This document shows positions 52,874-59,644 of a stretch of 61,080 bases of DNA, piece after piece. Each line of letters starts with the position of its first letter. Position 1 is the stretch's first letter. The stretch covers positions 1 through 61,080 of the forward strand of contig CANTDX010000015.1 of the NCBI GenBank assembly GCA_947652615.1. Direction: 5' to 3'. The notes under the pieces are model-generated. The model saw only the letters and a list, made by a program, of their open reading frames with translations. It was not told the DNA's origin and ran no database searches. The DNA is from an uncultured Dorea sp. (GTDB lineage Bacteria; Bacillota; Clostridia; Lachnospirales; Lachnospiraceae). The translations under genes were made by a program, and so were the position numbers.

Positions 52874-52938
52874 AAAAAAGATATCTCGTGCAGACGGAAG
52901 GATGTTCCTGAGTTATCTGCTTCGAGATATCCTTTTTG
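52874..52938. terminator. Bidirectional terminator between kinase gene and the antisense small gene
   Basis: GATATCTCG (52880-52888) pairs with CGAGATATC (52923-52931), with a nested GCAGA/TCTGC stem; T-runs lie on the right (plus) and A-runs on the left (giving T on minus). It ends both the kinase transcript and the minus-strand 45-codon gene. Confidence 0.85.
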
Positions 52939-52943
52939 GGCTT

Positions 52944-53081
52944 TTAATTACCATCTTCTATCATTAATTGGAAGATATCTTTTAACTCTTGCAACTCTTT
53001 GTTGTCAGGCGATTCTTTTAAAGCTCTTTCAATCTGTGCTAAAGTAAGCCTGACAAAACCTTGAAATTGCTTATTCGTCAT
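52944..53081 (-). CDS. Small 45-residue protein encoded opposite the two-component/ABC operon
   Basis: A short gene below usual ORF cut-offs. It starts MTNKQFQGFVRLTLAQ, continues with a charged helix (IERALKESPDNKELQELKD) and ends IFQLMIEDGN; it looks like a soluble helical hairpin. Three things support it as real: a GTGAGG site 8 nt before ATG 53081 (an ATG at 53087 is the alternative), a consensus minus-strand promoter at 53130-53158, and a terminator right after the stop. I do not recognise the family. It sits between the kinase and ABC genes and its promoter faces theirs, so it may be co-regulated with the resistance module or be a small regulator of it; both ideas are inference. Confidence 0.7.
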   Translation of the reverse strand: MTNKQFQGFVRLTLAQIERALKESPDNKELQELKDIFQLMIEDGN

Positions 53082-53129
53082 TCCCATATCCTCACCTGCT
53101 TTCTGTATGTGATGTTTACCAGTTACTTT

Positions 53130-53158
53130 ATTATAACAATTGGCGGTTTCGGTGTAAA
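53130..53158 (-). promoter_or_regulatory. Strong promoter of the 45-codon small gene
   Basis: On the minus strand, TTTACA (53158-53153), 17-bp spacer, TATAAT (53135-53130) with an extended TG. One of the best sigma-A matches in the window. Confidence 0.75.
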
Positions 53159-53198
53159 GACCCTATATCAGGGATTCTTACAAAACTGTTATGGTTGG

Positions 53199-53217
53199 TG
53201 TAAGTGTTTTGTAAGTG
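53199..53217 (+). promoter_or_regulatory. 11-bp-spaced direct repeat, candidate response-regulator site
   Basis: TGTAAGTG occurs at 53199-53206 and 53210-53217, exactly one helical turn (11 bp) apart, the spacing used by OmpR-family regulators. The second copy overlaps the -35 of the ABC promoter. An upstream CTTACAAAAC (53178-53187) is the inverted form of GTTTTGTAAG (53206-53215). Confidence 0.6.
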
Positions 53218-53237
53218 TCAGGGATTATCATTATATT
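53209..53237 (+). promoter_or_regulatory. Promoter of the FtsX-type ABC exporter operon
   Basis: TTGTAA (53209-53214), 17-bp spacer, TATATT (53232-53237). It lies within the direct repeats, as expected for a regulated promoter. Confidence 0.6.
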
Positions 53238-53271
53238 AGTAAATACACTGGAATTGGAGGTAAAAAATTGT

Positions 53272-53955
53272 ATGAAGATGGACAGCAGTAAGATATTAGC
53301 AGTAGAGGATCTGGTGAAATATTATGGAGCCGGGGAGAATCTGGTCCGGGCGGTGGACCACACAAGCCTTCAGATAGAGAGGGGCGCTTTCACGGCGATC
53401 GTGGGGCGTTCGGGCTCCGGCAAATCCACGCTTCTGCATCTGATCGGCGGGCTGGATCGGCCGGATGAGGGGAAGGTGTGGATCGAGGGGAAGGATATCT
53501 TCTCCCTTAAGGATGACCGGCTGGCCGAGTTCCGCAGGAAGAAGATCGGGTTCATCTTCCAGGATTATAATCTGATCCCGTCGCTGAATGTGTGGGAGAA
53601 TATCGTGCTCCCGCTGGGGCTTGATAACCGGAGAGTGAAGAGAGAGGACGTAAGAGAGGTGCTTGAGAAGATCGGTCTTGCGGATAAGGCGGAGACCATG
53701 CCGAATGCGCTGTCGGGAGGGCAGAAGCAGAGAACGGCGATTGCCAGGGCGCTTGTGACCCATCCGGCTATCATCCTGGCGGATGAGCCTACGGGAAACC
53801 TGGATTCCCAGACGGAACTGGAAGTCATGAGCCTGATGAAGAACTGTGTGGAGGATTTCGGGCAGACATTGGTCATGATTACCCATGATGAGACGATCGC
53901 ACAGATGGCAGACCGTGTGATCGAGATCGCGGACGGTAAGGTGGTGAGCGACTGA
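53272..53955 (+). CDS. ABC transporter ATPase (MacB/BceA/LolD type)
   Basis: 227 residues. Walker A GRSGSGKST (~43-51), Q-loop IGFIFQDYNLIPSLNV, signature LSGGQKQRTAIARAL, Walker B IILADEPTGNLD and H-loop MITHDE are all intact. The FQDYNLIP pattern is that of the LolD/MacB/BceA group, which drives FtsX-fold permeases. The start is ATG 53272, 11 nt after GGAGG. Its stop and the start of the permease share the sequence TGATG, so subunits are made in step. Compare the FtsE-like ATPase at 6700, where the Q-loop is altered. Confidence 0.95.
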   Translation: MKMDSSKILAVEDLVKYYGAGENLVRAVDHTSLQIERGAFTAIVGRSGSGKSTLLHLIGGLDRPDEGKVWIEGKDIFSLKDDRLAEFRRKKIGFIFQDYNLIPSLNVWENIVLPLGLDNRRVKREDVREVLEKIGLADKAETMPNALSGGQKQRTAIARALVTHPAIILADEPTGNLDSQTELEVMSLMKNCVEDFGQTLVMITHDETIAQMADRVIEIADGKVVSD

Positions 53956-56420
53956 TGAAGATGACTACGAGAATCGCATTTGACAATATGAAATACCACA
54001 AGAGCAGGAATATCTTGATCGGGATCGCGATCGTCCTGACAACCATGCTGCTGTTCGTAGTTCCCACGGTGGGAAGAGGGATGGTCAAGCTGCAGTATGC
54101 GGTGACGGACAGACTCTATCCTGCATGGCATGCCCTTTACCGGAATGTAGATGAGGATACGGCCCGTAAGCTGGCGGCGCATCATGACATTTCCAAAGTC
54201 GGCCTTCGGGGCGACGCGGGATATATGAGCCTTGACGAAGCTTCGGTAGGGTTGTTGTATGTGGATGAGACCGGCATGGAATTATATAAGATGGAGCTTG
54301 CCGAAGGAGATTTCCCTAAGCAGGAAGACGAGATCGTGGTATCGCCCGGGATTCTTAATGAGCTTGGGCAGCAGGGGGATATCGGCGACAGGATCACGGT
54401 TCCTTACCAGATCGATCGGGGCGGAGGGCTTGATTATACACAGCAGAAGGAGTTTCGGATCTGCGGGTTCTTCGAGGACAGCGAGACGAACCATGAGAAG
54501 CGAATGTATACGGCTCTGATATCGGAAGCATTTCTGAAAAATGAGATTCCAGAAGATGAGATCGCCTATCGTTTTCTCTTCCAGATCTCTGACGCGGACA
54601 GACCTACCACAGACGAGATCGAGGACAGGATCGAGGATATCGCAGGTCAGTTTGGAATCCCGGAAGATGACATTAATATCAACGAGGAATATCTGGAGGC
54701 GAATTATGTGGATCCGTCTATGCTCCCGATACTCGTATTGCTCATGGTGATCATCGTGCTTGCCGGAGTGATCACGGTATACAGTATCTATTATGTGTCC
54801 ATGAATCAGAGGATACAGGAATTCGGCAGGATGAAGGCGATCGGGGCTACGAAGCGCCAGGTACGGCAGATTGTGCTGCGGGAGGGATTGTGCATCGCCG
54901 CATTTGCGGTGCCGGCAGGACTTCTGATCGGCACGTTTATATCCCGGGCTGTTATGAAGGTATTTGTCAATTTCAAAGGTCCGGAGGAGTCTTCGATCTA
55001 TATGGACACAGGGAGAGAGATCTTTGAGGCGGGCGAAGTGAGCCTGTGGTGCTGGTGGGTGTATCTGCTTGCGGCGGCGGTGACGGTATGTACCGTGTAT
55101 TTCTCCCTTGTCAGGCCGATGCATGTGGCGGCGAAGGTCTCTGAGGTAGAGGCAATGCGCATGCAGAATGCGGGCAGGAAACAGAAGAGCAGGCGGAAAG
55201 GTTTCGAGTTCCTGACCATTGCACGGCTGACCAGAAGGAATCTGACAGAGAATAAGAAGAAGAGCGCAGTTACGATCCTTGCCATGGCAGTTACAGGGGT
55301 ATTCCTGATGGTGGTCGCAACCGTCCTGGCCTGTGCCGACCCAAAAGAGAGCGCCAACAGTTCGATCGTGGGGCAGTACGAGATCTCTCCTATTGTAGAG
55401 AGGGGCAATAAGGAGCACCCGGAGCGGGAGTGGTCCGAGATCCAGAAGGATAATCCGCTGAACGAGACATTAAAGCAGCAGATCGAAGCTCTTCCCGGGG
55501 TAGAGAAGGTAGATGTGTTCTCTACGGCTAAGATCTCAGGAGGGACATTTACCGAGGAAGAAGGGGAGTCGCTCAACGGGATCCCACCGGAGTATGCGAG
55601 TGAGCTTGAGAAGGGCATCACCAAAGGGAAGGTGACCTATGAGGAATTGAAATCCGGCGATAAGGTGATCCTGGATCGGGCGCTCCTGCACTGGCATCCC
55701 GAGCTTGATGTGGGAGATAAGCTGAACTTAACGATCCGTGACGGAGAGCGGACATTTGAGAAGGAGGTCGAGATCGCGGCGATCGGGAACTATGGGAGCG
55801 GGATGACGAATTATAATTATCTGATCATGGCGAAGGAGGCCGTAGACCGGATGAGCGAGTATAATTCCTCCAAGTTCTTCCATGTGTTCGCAGACAAGGA
55901 TTACGACCCGGCGCTTGAGAAGGAGCTTATGGAGCTTGTCAATGCATCCGGAAGGATCCAGATGCAGACCTGGCAGGATATGTTCGAACAGTGGAATTCC
56001 TTCACGCCGTTAACGGCAGGAGCGTGTTATGCATTCCTTGGAATCCTGGCGGCGATCAGTGTGATGAACCTGATCAATACCATGATCAACAGTGTCCATG
56101 TGCGCAAGAAAGAATTGGGGATGCTGCAGGCGATCGGGATGTCGGATTCGCAGCTTATGAAGATGCTGCAGTTGGAAGGACTGTTCTATACGGCCGGCAC
56201 GCTGGTGATCTCTGTGGGGCTTGGAAGCCTTGCCGGATATCCGGTATTCCTGTATGCCAGGGAGAGCGGATTGATGGAGATCAGGAACTATCACTATCCG
56301 GTAACCGCGGCTGTGGCGGTGTCTGCCGTGCTATTGCTTTTGCAGATCGTGCTGGCGGTAGGGATCGGCCGGTCTGTGAGGAAGAATACGCTGATTGAGC
56401 GGATCCGGTTTAGTGAGTAA
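53955..56420 (+). CDS. FtsX-family ABC transporter permease
   Basis: 821 residues with two FtsX-type domains. TM1 at ~21-40 is followed by an extracytoplasmic domain (~45-255), three TMs (~262-385), a basic cytoplasmic linker (NAGRKQKSRRKGFEF, ~405-420), another TM (~440-462), a second large extracytoplasmic domain (~465-690) and three final TMs (~695-810). This is the layout of MacB-like or antimicrobial-peptide exporters in Gram-positives. It is likely to move or respond to a peptide at the membrane surface. The stop codon (56418-56420) lies within the left 8-bp target duplication of a MITE. Confidence 0.93.
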   Translation: MKMTTRIAFDNMKYHKSRNILIGIAIVLTTMLLFVVPTVGRGMVKLQYAVTDRLYPAWHALYRNVDEDTARKLAAHHDISKVGLRGDAGYMSLDEASVGLLYVDETGMELYKMELAEGDFPKQEDEIVVSPGILNELGQQGDIGDRITVPYQIDRGGGLDYTQQKEFRICGFFEDSETNHEKRMYTALISEAFLKNEIPEDEIAYRFLFQISDADRPTTDEIEDRIEDIAGQFGIPEDDININEEYLEANYVDPSMLPILVLLMVIIVLAGVITVYSIYYVSMNQRIQEFGRMKAIGATKRQVRQIVLREGLCIAAFAVPAGLLIGTFISRAVMKVFVNFKGPEESSIYMDTGREIFEAGEVSLWCWWVYLLAAAVTVCTVYFSLVRPMHVAAKVSEVEAMRMQNAGRKQKSRRKGFEFLTIARLTRRNLTENKKKSAVTILAMAVTGVFLMVVATVLACADPKESANSSIVGQYEISPIVERGNKEHPEREWSEIQKDNPLNETLKQQIEALPGVEKVDVFSTAKISGGTFTEEEGESLNGIPPEYASELEKGITKGKVTYEELKSGDKVILDRALLHWHPELDVGDKLNLTIRDGERTFEKEVEIAAIGNYGSGMTNYNYLIMAKEAVDRMSEYNSSKFFHVFADKDYDPALEKELMELVNASGRIQMQTWQDMFEQWNSFTPLTAGACYAFLGILAAISVMNLINTMINSVHVRKKELGMLQAIGMSDSQLMKMLQLEGLFYTAGTLVISVGLGSLAGYPVFLYARESGLMEIRNYHYPVTAAVAVSAVLLLLQIVLAVGIGRSVRKNTLIERIRFSE

Positions 56421-56565
56421 ATGGTAACAGTTCAGACAGGTCTGCGCATTCACTGCGCTGACCGTGCCATAGAGCAGAACCTGAAAGCATACGACCCATC
56501 GCGAAGCGATTTTTAATGGTCGGATGCCTGTAACAGTGAAGTTATCTGAACTGTTACAGTAAATG
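56416..56565. mobile_element. MITE with 13-bp terminal inverted repeats and 8-bp target duplications
   Basis: The element proper is 134 bp (56424-56557). It begins GTAACAGTTCAGA (56424-56436) and ends with the exact reverse complement TCTGAACTGTTAC (56545-56557). It is flanked by perfect direct repeats AGTAAATG (56416-56423 and 56558-56565), a target-site duplication. There is no coding sequence. Inside is a nested hairpin: GCAT/ATGC, CGACC/GGTCG and ATCGC/GCGAT with GAA loop, plus another GTAACAGT copy at 56529-56536. An 8-bp duplication is the size made by IS256- or ISL3-type transposases; which of them mobilises it is unknown. Confidence 0.85.
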
Positions 56566-56588
56566 AATCTATAAATGAGGGCTTAGAA

Positions 56589-57671
56589 TTGACATTATCA
56601 GAATTATGTATTTACATTACCACAACTGAAACCATTTCTCTTCCGCCAGACCACAAGCTTGGTCCGCGTCTGGTCTGCCCGGAATATTCGAAGTCTGTCC
56701 AGGAAGTTAAGACCTATCCGCTTCCCAGGCAGGAGCGGATCTTCGCCCTGTGCTGGACTGTCGGCATGGGGAAGGATCCGGGGATTGACCGTACTTTGCA
56801 TACAACGCTCTGCCCGGCGCCGGAGCCCTTCTGCTATTGGCTGGATTTCTCCCGGTGCGGCAAGACACAGCTTCACACCCATGATTATATTGAACTTGCC
56901 TATGTGGTGGAAGGGGAATTCCGCCAGAGAATCCTGGGGCGGGATATTGTATTTACCAAGGGGGAACTGTGCCTGATCGATAAGAACTGCCTGCATCAGG
57001 ACTATCTGCTGGAACAGCCGTCTGTCATCCTGTTCCTGGGGATTGCCAATGATATGTTCTCTGAGATCATGGATGAGAATGTTACCGCGAGGAAAGTCAT
57101 TTCTTTCCTGCAGGCGGCATTGTTGAAGCAAAAGGATCTGCAGCAATACCTGCATTTTAAGCCCGGCTCTGATCCGGATGCGCCGGCCGAATTAGAATAT
57201 TGCTTGTATCTTCTTGTGAAGGAACTGCATGACAATGGGGTAGGCTCTCACTATATCTGCAAAGGGCTTCTGCTCCGAATTTTCAGGATCATCAGTTCCA
57301 GATATGAGTTCTCACTGTCTAAAGAGCAGCGCAAGACCATGAACTGGATCATATTCGAAGAGATCTCTGATTATATCAAAGGCCATTACGCAACGGTTAC
57401 GATCCAGGAGCTGGTCAGAGAATTTCATTTCCAGGAGGATTATTTTAACCGGATCATCAAGAATAAGACCGGGCTTACATACTCTGCCTATGTGCAGCAG
57501 ATCCGCCTTGAGCGTGCGGAGCACATGCTGACCTCTTCAGGAAAGAGCGTGGAAGAGATCAGCGAAGCCGTAGGATACCATAATAAGGGATATTTCTATA
57601 AGATATTCCAGGAGAAATACGGTATGACGCCGGCGAAGTACCGGAAGCGTAATCAGGATGTTTTCTTATAG
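56589..57671 (+). CDS. AraC-family transcriptional regulator
   Basis: 360 residues. A cupin-type sensor domain (~80-165; TQLHTHDYIELAYVVEGEF) is followed by a helical linker and a C-terminal double helix-turn-helix (~255-355; ATVTIQELVREFHFQEDYFN and then VEEISEAVGYHNKGYFYKIF, MTPAKYRK). Such proteins activate carbohydrate genes on binding sugar. The start is TTG at 56589 with GAGGG 7 nt upstream. It overlaps the convergent MATE gene by 19 nt. Its target is not evident; araA downstream or the MATE gene are possibilities. Confidence 0.88.
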   Translation: MTLSELCIYITTTETISLPPDHKLGPRLVCPEYSKSVQEVKTYPLPRQERIFALCWTVGMGKDPGIDRTLHTTLCPAPEPFCYWLDFSRCGKTQLHTHDYIELAYVVEGEFRQRILGRDIVFTKGELCLIDKNCLHQDYLLEQPSVILFLGIANDMFSEIMDENVTARKVISFLQAALLKQKDLQQYLHFKPGSDPDAPAELEYCLYLLVKELHDNGVGSHYICKGLLLRIFRIISSRYEFSLSKEQRKTMNWIIFEEISDYIKGHYATVTIQELVREFHFQEDYFNRIIKNKTGLTYSAYVQQIRLERAEHMLTSSGKSVEEISEAVGYHNKGYFYKIFQEKYGMTPAKYRKRNQDVFL

Positions 57672-58975
57672 ATCAGATAGGACAGTCCTGCCGTAACGAA
57701 TTCCGTGAAGCTGAAGGCGTACCATACTCCGTCTGCGCCGATGAACTTACTCAATATATATGCTGCCGGTATGATAACAACCGCATATCGAAGCAGCGAG
57801 ATACACAGAGACGGCGTGCCCTTGCCCAGACCCTCCAAAGCGCCGCAGCAGGTGATAGAAACTGCCGATACAACGAAGCCGAGACTGATGATATGAAGGG
57901 CAGTGACTCCGATCTGAATCGTCTGCGGGTTGGAGGTGAACATGCCGAATAAGCCTGCCGGGAACAGCCAGGACAAGAAGGTTCCGATTACCATGACCCC
58001 CATAGTAAGGGCAAGAGAGGTCCGGAAGATCTTCTGGACACGTTCTTTTTCACCCGCGCCGTAGTTGTAGCCCATCAATGGCCGGATTCCCTGGATGATT
58101 CCGTTTGCCGTCAGGTAGATGAAGGTCTGAAGCTTATAATAGACGCCCAGTACAAGTACATATGTCTCTGAGAATCCTGCAAGGATGCCGTTCAATACAG
58201 AGATCAGCAGAGACGGGAGCGCAAGGGTCAGGGTTGCCGAGATGCCGACGGAATATAATCTTGCCGCTATATTTTTCTCTGGTTTCCAGTATTTCCGTTC
58301 GATCTTAATGGGAATGGGACTGATCTTGCTGCACAGGTAATAGACGGCAAGAGAGAATACCTGGCCGATTCCGGTGGCGTAGGCGGCTCCGGCGATTCCC
58401 ATGGCAGGGAAGAACCCGATCCCGAAGATCATCAGCGGATCCAGGATAATATTGACGACGAAGCCGCACATCATACAGAGCATGGAGACCTTCATCTTGC
58501 CGACTGCCTGGAAGAGCTTCTCGTATACCAGCGTCAGGGCGATGACCGGCGAGAACAGGAACGCCCGGTTCGAATATTCAAGCGCCATACTGATTACCGT
58601 ATCGTCTGAGGAAAACATCTTAAGGAATGCAGGCATGACGGCGATGGATAATACGGTCAGCACTATGCCGTGAATGCAGCTTAAGAATGTCCCCTGGGTT
58701 GCGGTCTTGTTCGTGCGGACAGCGTCATTTGCTCCAAGGAAATATGCCGCGCTTGCATTGATCCCGATGGAGAAACCGATGGCGATGGCGTTGATCATGT
58801 TCTGGATGGGGTAGACTAATGCCAGTGCGGTCATGGCGTCCTCGCTTAATTTGGCTACGAAATAACTGTCTACGATATTGTAAAGGGAGTTGACCGCCAT
58901 GGATATGACCATGGGCAGGGACATGGACAGTACCAGCGGCAGAATCTTCTTCTCTTTCATAAATGTTTGATCCAT
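57653..58975 (-). CDS. MATE-family efflux transporter
   Basis: 440 residues, twelve membrane segments in two pseudo-symmetric bundles. The first bundle begins LVLSMSLPMVISMAVNSLYN and continues IVDSYFVAKLSEDAMTALAL; the second has GIIQGIRPLMGYNYGAGEKE, the usual QgxxPxxgyNyGA signature. It exports drugs or metabolites in exchange for Na+ or H+. AGGAGG is 9 nt before the ATG. The 3' end overlaps the end of the AraC gene by 19 nt in convergent orientation, so the two transcripts are antisense at their ends. Confidence 0.92.
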   Translation of the reverse strand: MDQTFMKEKKILPLVLSMSLPMVISMAVNSLYNIVDSYFVAKLSEDAMTALALVYPIQNMINAIAIGFSIGINASAAYFLGANDAVRTNKTATQGTFLSCIHGIVLTVLSIAVMPAFLKMFSSDDTVISMALEYSNRAFLFSPVIALTLVYEKLFQAVGKMKVSMLCMMCGFVVNIILDPLMIFGIGFFPAMGIAGAAYATGIGQVFSLAVYYLCSKISPIPIKIERKYWKPEKNIAARLYSVGISATLTLALPSLLISVLNGILAGFSETYVLVLGVYYKLQTFIYLTANGIIQGIRPLMGYNYGAGEKERVQKIFRTSLALTMGVMVIGTFLSWLFPAGLFGMFTSNPQTIQIGVTALHIISLGFVVSAVSITCCGALEGLGKGTPSLCISLLRYAVVIIPAAYILSKFIGADGVWYAFSFTEFVTAGLSYLIYKKTS

Positions 58976-59224
58976 AATCGGATTCCTCCTTTGTTTTATC
59001 CATTAAAATATTACACAAATAAAAATACCACACAAAAGCATACTTGCGATTGCGTGGCGAAAAAAAGATCTCTCTTCAAAAATCCACTTCTGCAGTGCGC
59101 ATTGTGCATGATTCGATGATATATGCAATGCTGCACTGCAAGTTTGAGAATAGTATGTCACATGAGAATTCAATTGTCAATATGTTACCGCCCCTATACT
59201 GGAACAGGAAGGGGGTGTCGCAGT
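58976..59224. other. Intergenic region with a long hairpin
   Basis: Contains the upstream region of the MATE gene (58976-~59045, AT-rich) and an imperfect inverted repeat at 59091-59140. Its arms TGCAGTGC (59091-59098) and GCACTGCA (59133-59140) are perfect, and CATTG/CAATG continues the stem after a small internal loop. Open frames covering it are incidental. Confidence 0.5.
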
Positions 59225-59311
59225 ATGGAAGTATTCCTGTCCTTTTATGTCGCTGTTGTGGCTGGCGTGGTGTGTCACTATGTCATCAAGTGGTTGGACG
59301 GCGACCGATAA
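59225..59311 (+). CDS. 28-residue hydrophobic peptide (possible type I toxin-like)
   Basis: A tiny gene. It starts MEVFLSFYVAVVAGVVCHYV and ends in IKWLDGDR, i.e. one membrane helix with a short charged tail. A strong AGGGGGTG site is 7 nt before the ATG, and a perfect terminator follows ~45 nt after the stop. A small hairpin ACCGA/TCGGT (59304-59317) overlaps the stop codon. I have seen similar peptides ending KWLDGD in clostridial genomes, usually unannotated. The size, one TM helix and structured short transcript resemble type I toxins or small membrane regulators; no antisense RNA promoter is proven. Function is unknown. Confidence 0.65.
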   Translation: MEVFLSFYVAVVAGVVCHYVIKWLDGDR

Positions 59312-59356
59312 ATCGGTAATCAGCCCAAACGGATGACCTCACCGCAAAAGAGGCAG

Positions 59357-59397
59357 AACCCCCGAATGTACCGACATACATTCGGGGGTTCGTTTTT
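59357..59397 (+). terminator. Terminator of the 28-codon gene
   Basis: AACCCCCGAATGT (59357-59369) pairs perfectly over 13 bp with ACATTCGGGGGTT (59378-59390), followed by CG and five T. Confidence 0.92.
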
Positions 59398-59577
59398 GTG
59401 CCGCAATGGAAATATTCCTATTTTGTGTTTTTATAAAACACATTTGTCTTCCTGTCAAGAGACATTATAGCATATGCAATTTCTGATTACAAGATACATT
59501 TTTCAAATATTTTGTTATTGGTTCCTGATACAAGTCGGATTAGGTAACTTTTTTTTAGAAAAGGCAGAGTTATGAAC
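59398..59577. other. AT-rich intergenic region upstream of the araA promoter
   Basis: About 180 bases with no gene. TTGTCT and TATAGC spaced by 16 bp (~59442-59470) form a mediocre extra promoter. GATACAAG-like words recur here and in the araA leader (59527, 59610, 59620) and might be regulator half-sites. Confidence 0.35.
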
Positions 59578-59607
59578 TTGTGTAAAATCCATAGATTTTT
59601 CTATAAT
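59578..59607 (+). promoter_or_regulatory. Promoter of araA
   Basis: TTGTGT (59578-59583), 18-bp spacer, TATAAT (59602-59607). The start codon is 37 nt downstream. No LacI-type CG palindrome like those before GH127 is present, so araA may answer to a different regulator. Confidence 0.6.
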
Positions 59608-59644
59608 AAATACAAGATAGATACAAGAAAGCGAGGAAATCATT

